A DNA stretch of 36,274 nt from a virus: IMG/VR virus record IMGVR_UViG_3300033153_007321, positions 1-36,274 of that record. The stretch is one strand, 5' to 3'. The notes beneath the pieces are model-generated. The model made no database searches and had not been told where the DNA came from. It was given only the letters and a program-made list of their open reading frames with translations. Both the position numbers and the translations under genes were made by a program. Of the stretch, positions 16,883 to 24,707 are shown in pieces (the stretch's first letter is position 1; each line of letters begins with the position of its first letter).

Positions 16883-17659
16883 TCAAAAACCAAAATAATA
16901 GCTATACCTTGCAAAGTACCAATCGCTATTCAAACTCAATTCCAAACCAATTGCATGAGTTTCATTCAACAAAATTCCACCTCCGATGTTAAAAATAGTT
17001 TTCTGACTTTGAAAATCAGAACCTATAGAGACGCTTGGACCAAATTTAAATGCATTGGTATCATCATAAAAATCAATAAATTCATCTTTAGCAATCTCAA
17101 CTTTCATTGAATCTATTGTGATATGGTCTTTAATAGACTCATCTGGAATAGCATATCCAGTCCAAACCCCTTCCGAATCTCTTACCAAATAAGTTGTTAG
17201 TTTAATTGGGGGAATAGTTACTTCATACTCAAACAATGGAGGATTGTTTACTTCAACTTTAATATAAATAGTATGCCAACCTGTTGTGTCGATATACGTA
17301 AGAATAAGCCCTATGCAAGTCGAGTCAATTATAATAGTTGTATCAATAGTACCATAACCTGACCCTACTAGTTTTTTAAGTCTTATAATTTCTTCATTCT
17401 TACTAAATATAGTATTATCAAGATTCTCAATAGTATTATCAAGATCAGAATTCATCCCCGTTAGGTTCGCAACACGTCTATTTAAAGTTTGATTATCTTT
17501 TTCAATAACTGTTAAAGAATCATTGTAATAAGCAGTTAATTGATTATTCATTTGTTCTTGTGCTTCTACCTCAGTACATTGCTGAATATAACCTAAACCA
17601 AAGATTACAACTGCAAAACCCAGAATCCCCGTTACAATAGTAGATATGCTTTTTAACAT
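16883..17659 (-). CDS. Spanin-like envelope protein with OMP-type C-terminus
   Basis: 258-aa protein with three visible parts. A single hydrophobic segment lies at about residues 5-27 (ISTIVTGILGFAVVIFGLGYI). A likely coiled coil follows at about 35-95 (NQTLNRRVANLTGMNSDLD, then NEEIIRLKKL). The rest is a beta-rich half whose end (FGPSVSIGSD, GGGILLNETHAIGLEL, ARYSYYFGF) looks like alternating barrel strands with a terminal Phe, the signature of outer-membrane proteins. An inner-membrane anchor, periplasmic coiled coil and outer-membrane-directed end would fit a spanin that fuses the two membranes at lysis. It is the last gene of the lysis region, next to holin candidates. The role is inferred; an unrelated envelope protein is possible. 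Confidence 0.5.
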   Translation of the reverse strand: MLKSISTIVTGILGFAVVIFGLGYIQQCTEVEAQEQMNNQLTAYYNDSLTVIEKDNQTLNRRVANLTGMNSDLDNTIENLDNTIFSKNEEIIRLKKLVGSGYGTIDTTIIIDSTCIGLILTYIDTTGWHTIYIKVEVNNPPLFEYEVTIPPIKLTTYLVRDSEGVWTGYAIPDESIKDHITIDSMKVEIAKDEFIDFYDDTNAFKFGPSVSIGSDFQSQKTIFNIGGGILLNETHAIGLELSLNSDWYFARYSYYFGF

Positions 17660-17663
17660 TTGA

Positions 17664-18119
17664 CTACCTCTTTTTAGATTTGTTTCCTACTAATTCAACT
17701 AATTTCCATGCGGGGTTAAGATACTTCCATTGTTTAAAGCCTTTACCCATACCCCAAATATGCATCATTAAATTTCTTTGCCAATAAAAGCCAACCCAAA
17801 ATATTATACCGTGTAGCGTAAGAGTCAGAAAAAACCAATACCATTCTTTACCTCCAATAACAAACAAAGGTTTCAGAATCAACAAAGAACCTTCCCAATA
17901 AAACCATATTGCTTCAAAGAATAAAAGAATAATAATTAAGCCCCACATAGTACCTCCAGCCATGTGAAAAGGATCTTTCTTAGAGTCTTGTGGAGCTTTC
18001 CAATATGGAAGCCACTTTGCTTTGGTTTTTAAATCCCATGTACCTTTATACCAGAACCTAGTCATATCTCTATAACCACTAATCCAACTCTGAACAATAA
18101 ACCAAATTATAAGTAACAT
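17664..18119 (-). CDS. Multi-spanning membrane protein, unknown
   Basis: 151-aa tryptophan- and aromatic-rich protein with about three hydrophobic segments: residues 1-15, 55-75 (GGTMWGLIIILLFFEAIWFYW) and 95-115 (WFFLTLTLHGIIFWVGFYW). A basic C-terminus (GNKSKKR) suggests a cytoplasmic end. A DPFHMAGGTMWG stretch before the second segment is distinctive, but I do not recognise the family. It lies between the holin candidate and the spanin-like gene, so it may take part in lysis or envelope modification; this is positional inference only. Confidence 0.7.
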   Translation of the reverse strand: MLLIIWFIVQSWISGYRDMTRFWYKGTWDLKTKAKWLPYWKAPQDSKKDPFHMAGGTMWGLIIILLFFEAIWFYWEGSLLILKPLFVIGGKEWYWFFLTLTLHGIIFWVGFYWQRNLMMHIWGMGKGFKQWKYLNPAWKLVELVGNKSKKR

Positions 18120-18120
18120 G

Positions 18121-18411
18121 TTAGCCGCCCTTATTTATTTGTTTTTTCTTGATAGAATCGTAAACATTAATACCGAGAATACCACCAATTAAAACAGCCC
18201 ATTCCCAAGAAATTGATGGCATAGTTTTCCACTGAGTACCTTCTCCAACTTTAATAATGGTATGAGCAAAAAGATAGATGACAGTTATAGTTGCCACTCG
18301 TTTAGAACTACCCACTAATTTACCATCAATCAATTCTTTTTCAGAAAGAAATGATTTAATCCATTGTAATTGTTTCTCAAACCAATTTCCAATACTACTA
18401 AAAAATTTCAT
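18121..18411 (-). CDS. Holin candidate
   Basis: 96-aa membrane protein with the look of small phage holins. An amphipathic N-terminus carries SEKELIDGKLVGSSKRVATI; a first hydrophobic segment follows around residues 40-55 (TITVIYLFAHTIIKV) and a second around 70-85 (WAVLIGGILGINVYD). It ends in the basic tail KKKQINKGG. The GK..SSKR before the first segment and the W..LIGGILGI second segment are common in two-pass phage holins. It would permeabilise the inner membrane at the end of infection. Adjacent membrane genes and the peptidoglycan-active candidate support a lysis cluster. A clear AGGAAA precedes the ATG. Confidence 0.55.
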   Translation of the reverse strand: MKFFSSIGNWFEKQLQWIKSFLSEKELIDGKLVGSSKRVATITVIYLFAHTIIKVGEGTQWKTMPSISWEWAVLIGGILGINVYDSIKKKQINKGG

Positions 18412-18432
18412 AACATTTTCCTTTCTTTTTTG

Positions 18433-18891
18433 TTAACTTCCTGCAAAAGCTTTAATTATATAAAAAGCTCCTATTGCAGAACCAATTAAAATTAAATCTC
18501 TAAGAACTCCCTTAAATCCCTTATAAACTTTTATTGAAGTTCCTTTCATTGTTTCATTTACAATCTTTATAATTTTTTGTCTTAACCCATTATCGGTCAT
18601 ATCAACTACTTTTGCCTCAATTAAAGCATCAATTCCTGATACATTTAGTGGACAAATTTCTTTATGTACTGATTGAGTGTCTTCAATCTTTTTTAAAATA
18701 GTTATCTCCATACTAAAAACTTGTTTTCTAAATTCTTTTGATTCCCTATGCAATAAAAAAGAATCCCAAGCATTTGAATTCTCTTCATTTAATTTCTTAA
18801 TATATTCTGGTTTTATTGCATTAAGTGGAGCATCATAACGAACAAGAACTCCATCATCCATTTCGTAACCATCGTCTAGAGGTTTACACAT
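18433..18891 (-). CDS. C-terminally anchored protein in lysis region
   Basis: 152-aa protein with a soluble, charged N-terminal part and one hydrophobic segment at the very end (residues about 128-150, VLRDLILIGSAIGAFYIIKAFAG). This topology leaves about 125 residues on one side of the membrane. I see no known domain; the middle (IEAKVVDMTDNGLRQKIIKIVNETMK) is helical. It lies between the peptidoglycan-active candidate and the holin candidate, so an accessory or antiholin-like role is conceivable but not shown. GGAG stands 9 nt before the start. Confidence 0.7.
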   Translation of the reverse strand: MCKPLDDGYEMDDGVLVRYDAPLNAIKPEYIKKLNEENSNAWDSFLLHRESKEFRKQVFSMEITILKKIEDTQSVHKEICPLNVSGIDALIEAKVVDMTDNGLRQKIIKIVNETMKGTSIKVYKGFKGVLRDLILIGSAIGAFYIIKAFAGS

Positions 18892-18894
18892 TAT

Positions 18895-19677
18895 TTAAAC
18901 TCCTTCTATATTATGAGGAAGCCAAGGAGCTCGGAACATTATTTTATCTAGAAAAGATTTAGATATATTCTGTCTTTGCCAAATAGAATGAGCAAGTTTA
19001 ATGGCTACGTCTTTATTAATAACAACATAATCTATTAGATCTTTATTACTAATAGATTTTACTAACGATTTAAAATGATTCTTCCAATGCCAATCGTTTT
19101 CTTTTGAATCAGGTTCTAAAACAGTACAACCCAAACTGCTATTCCTGTAGCCTGCTGCATCATGAATGTTTATACCAAAAATACCTTTCTGTTTCTTATA
19201 GGTTTTTATAATCTTCCCAGTAATATCTGTTCTCCCTACTAAGACATCATTAGGGCCTTGACAGATAGCAGTTCTTCCAGGTTGCCAACGATGCGGTCTG
19301 ACCTTGTAAGAAGCATAAACTCCTTCAAGTAAATGAGCAATTTTATTTCTTTTAGCTTTAGGATCCATTGTAACTTTAAAGACATAAAATAAATGAGATA
19401 TTCCTTGAGTTTGCTCAATAACTAAAAGATCATTACAATATTGATCGTCGTTAAAAGCAATTTCTTGATTATTTCGTATTCCCATTACATTAACCGACAT
19501 CTCATCTAAACGAAGACGAGGTTTTCCAATTACTCTATCTCTATCTCTAGCAATAGTTAAATACTTTCTCCATACTCCGTGAAAGACTGGCGAAGTAAAA
19601 AACTTATACTCTCTTAACGTCTTATAAAGACTTCCTTCTTCGTTCAACAATGTTGGAGATACAAATGCTACCATCAT
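18895..19677 (-). CDS. Putative peptidoglycan-active protein (L,D-transpeptidase-like motif)
   Basis: 260-aa protein with the motif GINIHDAAGYRNSSLGCTVL around residues 168-187. This gives His172 followed by S181-x-G-C184, which resembles the catalytic H...S-x-GC of YkuD-type L,D-transpeptidases. The preceding region (LEGVYASYKVRPHRWQPGRTAICQ, then VLVGRTDITG) matches a phage protein family with the same GINIH...GC block. It could cut or exchange peptidoglycan cross-links during lysis, consistent with neighbouring holin-like genes. There is no signal peptide, so it would depend on a holin. Direct enzymatic function of this phage family is not established. Its ATG overlaps the upstream stop (TAATG). 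Confidence 0.55.
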   Translation of the reverse strand: MMVAFVSPTLLNEEGSLYKTLREYKFFTSPVFHGVWRKYLTIARDRDRVIGKPRLRLDEMSVNVMGIRNNQEIAFNDDQYCNDLLVIEQTQGISHLFYVFKVTMDPKAKRNKIAHLLEGVYASYKVRPHRWQPGRTAICQGPNDVLVGRTDITGKIIKTYKKQKGIFGINIHDAAGYRNSSLGCTVLEPDSKENDWHWKNHFKSLVKSISNKDLIDYVVINKDVAIKLAHSIWQRQNISKSFLDKIMFRAPWLPHNIEGV

Positions 19678-20015
19678 TAGTTTATCAATTTTAGTTTTTT
19701 ATATCCATTAAAAAAGTTCTCATAAAAAGCTAAAAATCCTTTATGCTGTGGCAGATTCTGTTCTTTATCTGCTAAAGCAAGACTCATTCCAATTAAAGTG
19801 GCTTCATCTTCAGTCCATTGAATTTTAATACCTTTATCAAGTATTTTATTCCATTTAACATTACCATCTTCAATTCGGATATTACAAGTTTTTTTATCTT
19901 TTTCTGTAATCTTCATCTTTTGACGAATTGTCTCACAAGATTTTAAGATTATAAATGACCCTTTTTTTGGTAAAAGACCTGGAAAAAGAACTCTTTCATA
20001 CATAAATATTAACAT
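19677..20015 (-). CDS. Hypothetical protein in lysis region
   Basis: 112-aa basic protein of no recognised family. It has alternating strand-like segments (GSFIILKSCETIRQKMKI, CNIRIEDGNVKWNKILDKGIKIQW) and a helical acidic stretch (WTEDEATLIGMSLALADKEQ). There is no convincing membrane segment. Two close in-frame ATGs occur (residues 1 and 5); AAGGAAA lies about 7 nt before the first. It is translationally coupled to the next gene through TAATG, so it may work with it. Confidence 0.7.
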   Translation of the reverse strand: MLIFMYERVLFPGLLPKKGSFIILKSCETIRQKMKITEKDKKTCNIRIEDGNVKWNKILDKGIKIQWTEDEATLIGMSLALADKEQNLPQHKGFLAFYENFFNGYKKLKLIN

Positions 20016-20045
20016 GATTATTTCCTTTTTATTAAGGTGGATAAA

Positions 20046-20258
20046 TTAGCAGTTTTGAAACACTACTATGATTATTATTATTATAGCTATACCTATTGTA
20101 TATTGCCACAATTTCGGATTTTCGAACCAAGATTTTTCCTTCACAGGAATTTCTTTTTCTTTCTTTTTTTGTTTTTTCATTTCAGGTTCCTTTTTATTTT
20201 TTTCTCTTTCTTTATTAAGAATTGCCCTTCTCTGTTTAAAATTGTGTTTTGGATTCAT
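20046..20258 (-). CDS. Small tail-anchored basic membrane protein
   Basis: 70-aa protein with a very basic first 45 residues (mostly K, E and R) and a single hydrophobic segment near the C-terminus, rich in isoleucine (YTIGIAIIIIIIVVFQ). The C-terminus is a Cys two residues later. It starts the lysis-region block just after the large fibre gene, with AAGGAAAG before the ATG. A holin or membrane-tether role is possible, but the sequence is too simple to assign a family. Opposite-strand open frames here only mirror its lysine codons. Confidence 0.65.
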   Translation of the reverse strand: MNPKHNFKQRRAILNKEREKNKKEPEMKKQKKKEKEIPVKEKSWFENPKLWQYTIGIAIIIIIIVVFQNC

Positions 20259-20281
20259 GATTCTTTCCTTTCATTAGGTTA

Positions 20282-23125
20282 TTAATAATTTATCTCAAAC
20301 GAAACTGATTCTATAACAATAGCACCAGACTCACCTCCTGCAATAACTTGAATAGCTATTCTTTCACCAGAACTAATTGAAAATGAATTTGATGTATCAG
20401 ACTGAAGCCCAGTTACACCTGATCCGTAAGTAACGGTTACTGATTGATCAGCTCCATTTTTTCTTAATGTAACAACACAATTATCAGCTGTATTTTGAGT
20501 AGAGACATAAACTCTTAAATTCTTTACTATACCTGCAACAGGAATATAAAATTCTGCATAAGCTTCTGTAGTATTGACATCACCACCCCCATTGCCTAAA
20601 TAACGAGTTGTTGCAGCAGGAACATTTGAACCTGTACCACTAAATCCTAAAACATAACTATGAGAAATGGCTGCTATTAAACTATTTACTTTAGATGAAC
20701 TAAATAATTCAACAGCACTATCACCACTATCATTTATAATTCTATGCTCGCCAGCAGCAAAATCAGCTAAAGCATCATGGCTCAACATTTTTTCTAAATT
20801 AGCAATAGTTATTTTCTTTTTAACATTTATAGCTTCAGTATCTTCTATCAACAATACATCAGCACCAATAGGACTATTTTTAGCAGCTACATTTATTATT
20901 TCAGCAGCTGTATTATCATGGATAGCAGTGCCGTCAGTACCATCCCCACCAGGAGTATCACAAGTATTAGCGCTAGTCTGGTCAGCATTTGCATCTGTAC
21001 ATTTTGCATCTGTTTCAGTTACAGGTATAGGAGAAGATTGAACTGAGTAGTCTCCTGCACCATCAGTTTTGCAATACCCTGAACTACTAAAATCGCCATC
21101 TATAACTACATCAGAATGACTAGTTTCGAGAGTAGACACAACAGAACCTAAGGTAGCACTCTTTTTAATATAAACTGCATCACTATCTTCTATGATTATT
21201 TCATCAGCACTTTCAGGTGTTCCTTTCAAAGTGATGGCAGTAATTTCATTTTGTTGATTATCATGAATAGCAGTCGTGTCAGTACCTGGCCCACCTTCAA
21301 TATAGTTATCAATATGGATTGTTCCTACTGAGTTTTCCCAGTTATAATGTTCAGCAGCAGTAATGCCTGCTAATGAATCATGATCTAACATCTTTTCTAA
21401 ATTTTCAATAGTTAATTTCTTTTTAGCATTTGCTGCTTCAGTATCTTCTATCAACAATACATCAGCACTAAGTGGAACCCCTTTATCTGCTATAGCAAAT
21501 ATCTCACCTAAAACATTATCGTGAATGGCTGTAGTATCTGTTCCAGCACCTCCAGGGGTATCACAAGTATTATCTCCTGTAACATCAGCGCCATCAATAA
21601 CATTAATATCTCCACGGAGTTCGCTAAATGTCTTACTTTCTAATCCAAGAGTAGTGAATTTTGCATATTCTCCATTAGTAATAGATTCACTATCAATTGT
21701 GACTATATGATTATCTATAATACCATGAGAAATCTGATGACCATGATCACTTCTAGCTAATGAGTGGGCTGTACCAGTAGATTTAGCTACAACAATTGAT
21801 ATTTCTCCTGGAAGGGCTGTATCTAAAGCATCAGATCCGTCTTCAGGATCATGTTCGTCTTTATGTGCAGAAGGTGCTCCTGCAGGTAAATTAGTAATCT
21901 GAACCATCTTTTTAATATTAGAAGCTTCACTATCTTCAATCATTAGCATATCAGTTTGAATAACAGCTGTTTTTTCTGCTATAACACTAATTTCATCAGC
22001 AACATTATCGTGGATAGCAGTTGCATCAGCTCCATCTGGGACTCCAGAAGCAGGAATTGCTCCATCCTTAACCAAAAGACCATCAATTGTGACGCCTACA
22101 TCTGTAGTAAGTTCTTCAATCAAATCGATTAAAAGTTCACCATCACTTGTAAGAACCATTTTAACGTCGTTAATAGCATCAACATCTGCTGCATCATCAT
22201 TTGAATCTACAGCAAAATATAAATGACCTTTGCCATTTGTCATAGAATCTTCTCTCAAGTGCATTATTGCAGATTTGTAATAAATATTATCAACACCAAG
22301 TTTTATTAGTGCTCCATAACCATCAGCATTACTATTTCGTAACACATTTAATAATTCTCCACTTGTATCAAATATATTTATTTCGTTACTAAATGTAATA
22401 CCAACTCCTGTAGTACTTTCTTTTATTGAGTCGACAAAAAGATCACCTTCAATTTCACAATCATTTTGAACTCCCAAATCAGCACCATCAGAACTAGTAT
22501 CACAAGCAAGATTATCAAAAATATCTTCATTTGCTTGCCAATAACCAACAGTTACTATTTCATCATCCAGAATTGCAGGACCAGCAATTAACATCGATCT
22601 TGGGTTATAAGTAGCATTCCCTACCCCTGACTTTGGAATAGCAAATCTTATATTATTAGAGCTTTCTGCAAATAAAAATTCTATATTAGATGTTGATGGA
22701 GACCCAACATTTCGAATTATAATTGACCCATCTATATCTAAATCTCCAACATTATGAGAAGTTCGTCCAATAATACTATTCCCCATTCTTATGATTCCAT
22801 AATCAGGAGTTGTTACATCACCAACTGTAAGATCATAATCAGTTAATCCACCATCACCATCACCTATAAAATTCCAAAGACCTGTGATTTGTTCAGTACT
22901 AGTAATATCACCATAAAGAGCATGATCATCATCTTCTAATCCCGTTAAAGCACCATGATCACCAGCACTACTACCAATAGCCGCATACAAATCTTTTACA
23001 ACAGAATCTATAAGATGCTTTAGTTCAATATATTGTTCATGTGTTACTACTTGTTTATCAGTAGTAGCTTTATTACCACGAACTCCCTTTTTATTTCCTA
23101 AATCATGTTGATTCGTTTTTGCCAT
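20282..23125 (-). CDS. Modular tail fibre protein
   Basis: 947-aa virion-type fibre. Residues about 1-110 form a conserved-looking base (VTHEQYIELKHLIDSVVKDLY, then DHGALTGLEDDDHALYG) typical of phage fibre N-terminal regions. From about residue 360 to 790 there are four copies of a module beginning G(T/A)DxTAIHDN and continuing with EI..(I/V) and ADxLLIEDxEA..KK; two copies also share NLEKMLxHDxLA. These begin near residues 362, 527, 613 and 727. The last 120 residues, after a helix, form a beta-sandwich-like tip (YLGNGGGDVNTTEAYAEFYIPVAG to SVSFEINY) that could bind the receptor. Direct DNA repeats occur between modules 2 and 4. The function is inferred from family style and location. Confidence 0.8.
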   Translation of the reverse strand: MAKTNQHDLGNKKGVRGNKATTDKQVVTHEQYIELKHLIDSVVKDLYAAIGSSAGDHGALTGLEDDDHALYGDITSTEQITGLWNFIGDGDGGLTDYDLTVGDVTTPDYGIIRMGNSIIGRTSHNVGDLDIDGSIIIRNVGSPSTSNIEFLFAESSNNIRFAIPKSGVGNATYNPRSMLIAGPAILDDEIVTVGYWQANEDIFDNLACDTSSDGADLGVQNDCEIEGDLFVDSIKESTTGVGITFSNEINIFDTSGELLNVLRNSNADGYGALIKLGVDNIYYKSAIMHLREDSMTNGKGHLYFAVDSNDDAADVDAINDVKMVLTSDGELLIDLIEELTTDVGVTIDGLLVKDGAIPASGVPDGADATAIHDNVADEISVIAEKTAVIQTDMLMIEDSEASNIKKMVQITNLPAGAPSAHKDEHDPEDGSDALDTALPGEISIVVAKSTGTAHSLARSDHGHQISHGIIDNHIVTIDSESITNGEYAKFTTLGLESKTFSELRGDINVIDGADVTGDNTCDTPGGAGTDTTAIHDNVLGEIFAIADKGVPLSADVLLIEDTEAANAKKKLTIENLEKMLDHDSLAGITAAEHYNWENSVGTIHIDNYIEGGPGTDTTAIHDNQQNEITAITLKGTPESADEIIIEDSDAVYIKKSATLGSVVSTLETSHSDVVIDGDFSSSGYCKTDGAGDYSVQSSPIPVTETDAKCTDANADQTSANTCDTPGGDGTDGTAIHDNTAAEIINVAAKNSPIGADVLLIEDTEAINVKKKITIANLEKMLSHDALADFAAGEHRIINDSGDSAVELFSSSKVNSLIAAISHSYVLGFSGTGSNVPAATTRYLGNGGGDVNTTEAYAEFYIPVAGIVKNLRVYVSTQNTADNCVVTLRKNGADQSVTVTYGSGVTGLQSDTSNSFSISSGERIAIQVIAGGESGAIVIESVSFEINY
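20832..20865 (-). repeat. 34-bp direct repeat in fibre gene, copy 1
   Basis: Perfect 34-bp match to 21435-21468, encoding the VLLIEDTEA part of fibre modules 4 and 2. The copies are 603 bp (201 codons) apart, so recombination between them would keep the frame. Confidence 0.9.
21435..21468 (-). repeat. 34-bp direct repeat in fibre gene, copy 2
   Basis: Perfect match to 20832-20865 in the same frame; see that entry. Confidence 0.9.
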
Positions 23126-23364
23126 TAATCTTCTATTTCAATTTCTAATCTATGAGTAACTTCTATTTCTCTAGGATTTTGAACTACTATCCCAGTAAAT
23201 TTTAAAGCAATTGTACCATAATAATTTCCAGTATTATACTTATCCAAAACAAAAATTAAGGCTCTAGCCAAATCAATGCCGTTATCTACAGAAGCCTTTG
23301 AATTAGTCTTTAATCCCAATTGAATACTTTTTAAAAGTCTTTTCTGTAATTTTTCTGAATTCAT
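23125..23364 (-). CDS. Hypothetical protein
   Basis: 79-aa protein, family not recognised. A helical N-terminal half (LQKRLLKSIQLGLKTNSK, ARALIFVLDKY) is followed by a beta-prone end (TIALKFTGIVVQNPREIEVTHRLEIEIED). No signal or membrane segment. The stop overlaps the ATG of the large fibre gene (TAATG), so it is probably co-translated and could be a fibre-attachment or chaperone partner; that is inference. Confidence 0.7.
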   Translation of the reverse strand: MNSEKLQKRLLKSIQLGLKTNSKASVDNGIDLARALIFVLDKYNTGNYYGTIALKFTGIVVQNPREIEVTHRLEIEIED

Positions 23365-23387
23365 TTTTAACTTTCATTGAGTTTAAA

Positions 23388-23792
23388 TTATTCTCTCTTA
23401 TAAGCTAGTCCAGAACCACTTGTCAGTTCAATATAAATAATGTTCCAAGCATAAAAATTAGTTGATGCAGGTAAAGTTATTGCTTTATATTGAGTTGTAT
23501 CACCTACTACATCTACTGCTGCCATACTGTCAACAACTGTTGATTCCATTGTAAAAAATAAATAAAAATTTCCTGAATGTAAAGCTGCATCGGCAATCAA
23601 TTCTGCCCCGTATATTCCGTAAACTTCCATCGGATAATAGTAGTAATGAGTATCATCAATAGGATTATACACCATTGCCGGAAACATTTTAGTACCGCGA
23701 AAATTTAAATCACTACTTGGAACTTCAAGTGCTTGTCCAAATAAATTTAAACTAAATAAAATAAACGAAATTAGAACTAGTAACTTTTTCAT
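23388..23792 (-). CDS. Small secreted protein with Sec signal
   Basis: 134-aa protein beginning with a clear signal peptide, MKKLLVLISFILFSLNLFGQ, with cleavage likely near LFG/Q. The ending FGQ is common in secreted proteins of Bacteroidota-like bacteria. The mature part (about 115 aa) is beta-rich, with VPSSDLNFRGTKMFP, a tyrosine run and LPASTNFYAWNIIYIELTSGSGL. No family is recognised. It resembles small fibre-tip or decoration domains, and with two other signal-bearing proteins in the fibre region it raises the possibility that this phage exports part of its products. It is followed by a 79-aa gene. Confidence 0.75.
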   Translation of the reverse strand: MKKLLVLISFILFSLNLFGQALEVPSSDLNFRGTKMFPAMVYNPIDDTHYYYYPMEVYGIYGAELIADAALHSGNFYLFFTMESTVVDSMAAVDVVGDTTQYKAITLPASTNFYAWNIIYIELTSGSGLAYKRE

Positions 23793-23803
23793 TCTTACAC
23801 TCC

Positions 23804-24070
23804 TTATTTGTGAGACCCACCTTTTTCTGGGTGAGATTGATTATGTTTAGCTGCTGCCGTTGAGCCTTTACTAGGCTTTAAAACTTTTAAATTAGATTTA
23901 GCTGAATTACTTTTATTGTGGTCTTTATGGTGAACAATTTCCCCCCTCTTTGCACCTGCTTTCTTTCTATAATAGGATTTGGATCGTCCACTTTTCCAAC
24001 GTCCATTAGATTTTCCTGATCTCTTCATTCTAGGATTTTTTACTTTACTACTTGGATTTCGGTTGGACAT
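23804..24070 (-). CDS. Small HNH endonuclease
   Basis: 88-aa very basic protein with an HNH core: GEIVHHKDHNKSNSAKSNLKVL, with HHKDHN at residues 47-52, N/L at 60-61, and a later H..SH at 76-80. This order (HH-x-D-x-N...NL...H...H) is the betabetaalpha-metal HNH signature. The protein is near the minimal size for such nucleases and has no intron-homing DNA-binding module beyond the basic N-terminus (GRWKSGRSKSYYRKK, similar to a NUMOD-type leader). It could be a free-standing homing nuclease among virion genes, or a nuclease aiding packaging. Position away from a terminase makes the first somewhat more likely. Confidence 0.75.
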   Translation of the reverse strand: MSNRNPSSKVKNPRMKRSGKSNGRWKSGRSKSYYRKKAGAKRGEIVHHKDHNKSNSAKSNLKVLKPSKGSTAAAKHNQSHPEKGGSHK

Positions 24071-24335
24071 CTATTCTTCTCCTTGTATAATTATATTCAG
24101 AAGGATTTCTTTCTTTTACAACAATTCTTTGAACTGGAGTTCTATCTCCTAAAACTACTCCGTCCGGCACTGGTTGTGCTGTAGCATGTAAATCATGAGA
24201 ATCAAAAACCCTATCTACTACTTGATAACCTGTATAACAAATAATCATCAAAATCAAAACTATAAATGCTTGTATTGGAGTTACTTTCTTTGATAAAGTA
24301 ACAACTCCATCACCTATTTTGTCCCATATACTCAT
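24048..24335 (-). CDS. Single-pass membrane protein, unknown
   Basis: 95-aa protein with one hydrophobic segment (residues about 21-42, IQAFIVLILMIICYTGYQVV) and a roughly 50-residue polar, proline-containing tail (TAQPVPDGVVLGDRTPVQRIVV) rich in R and K at the end. The topology resembles small phage inner-membrane proteins such as Rz-like or infection-accessory proteins, but there is no coiled coil to support a spanin. Its ATG overlaps the upstream stop, and it overlaps the HNH gene by 23 nt. Confidence 0.7.
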   Translation of the reverse strand: MSIWDKIGDGVVTLSKKVTPIQAFIVLILMIICYTGYQVVDRVFDSHDLHATAQPVPDGVVLGDRTPVQRIVVKERNPSEYNYTRRRIDVQPKSK

Positions 24336-24706
24336 TATATAAATGGAAATCTAATCCATACAATATATGTTTTAGAACTTGCCGTAAATATTTTTAACCA
24401 ACCCCAATATGTATGTTCTCTTAATTTTTGAGTATCAGAAGGAGTAAAATATAACTTAAAAGTACTAGAATCAGTAATTTCAATTTGACTATTACTCCCA
24501 CCAGCAGCCGTATTTCTTTTCCTAAAAAGAGCCACTCCTTCTTTTACTTTTTTCAACTCGAATTCTATAGAAGCATCAGTCAAATCAGTAAAAAGAGTTG
24601 ATTGGTTAATTGATTCATAAGTCGTATAAATCAATTCTTTATCACTTCCTCTCTCAATGGGTTGCATAACGACAACAGAAGTTTCAATTACTTCCAAATT
24701 TTGCAT
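24335..24706 (-). CDS. Beta-rich virion-type protein, baseplate-like
   Basis: 123-aa protein whose pattern (ASIEFELKKVKEGVALFRKR, SQIEITDSSTFKLYFTPSDTQKLREHTYWGWLKI) matches the N-terminal domains of phage baseplate upper proteins and similar small strand-rich modules, where a 'lTPsDTxxLxxxxYxWxlki' stretch ends the fold. It is too short to be a full baseplate protein and may be an adaptor that seats the giant adhesin, whose gene lies just upstream. No signal peptide or membrane segment. AGGA precedes the ATG. The family match is by pattern only. Confidence 0.45.
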   Translation of the reverse strand: MQNLEVIETSVVVMQPIERGSDKELIYTTYESINQSTLFTDLTDASIEFELKKVKEGVALFRKRNTAAGGSNSQIEITDSSTFKLYFTPSDTQKLREHTYWGWLKIFTASSKTYIVWIRFPFI

Positions 24707-24707
24707 T

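Noticed and set aside
18121-20258. Classical lysozyme or amidase gene
   Set aside because: No lysozyme (E-D-T), amidase or CHAP motif could be found in the lysis region; only the H...SxGC-type protein is a credible cell-wall enzyme.
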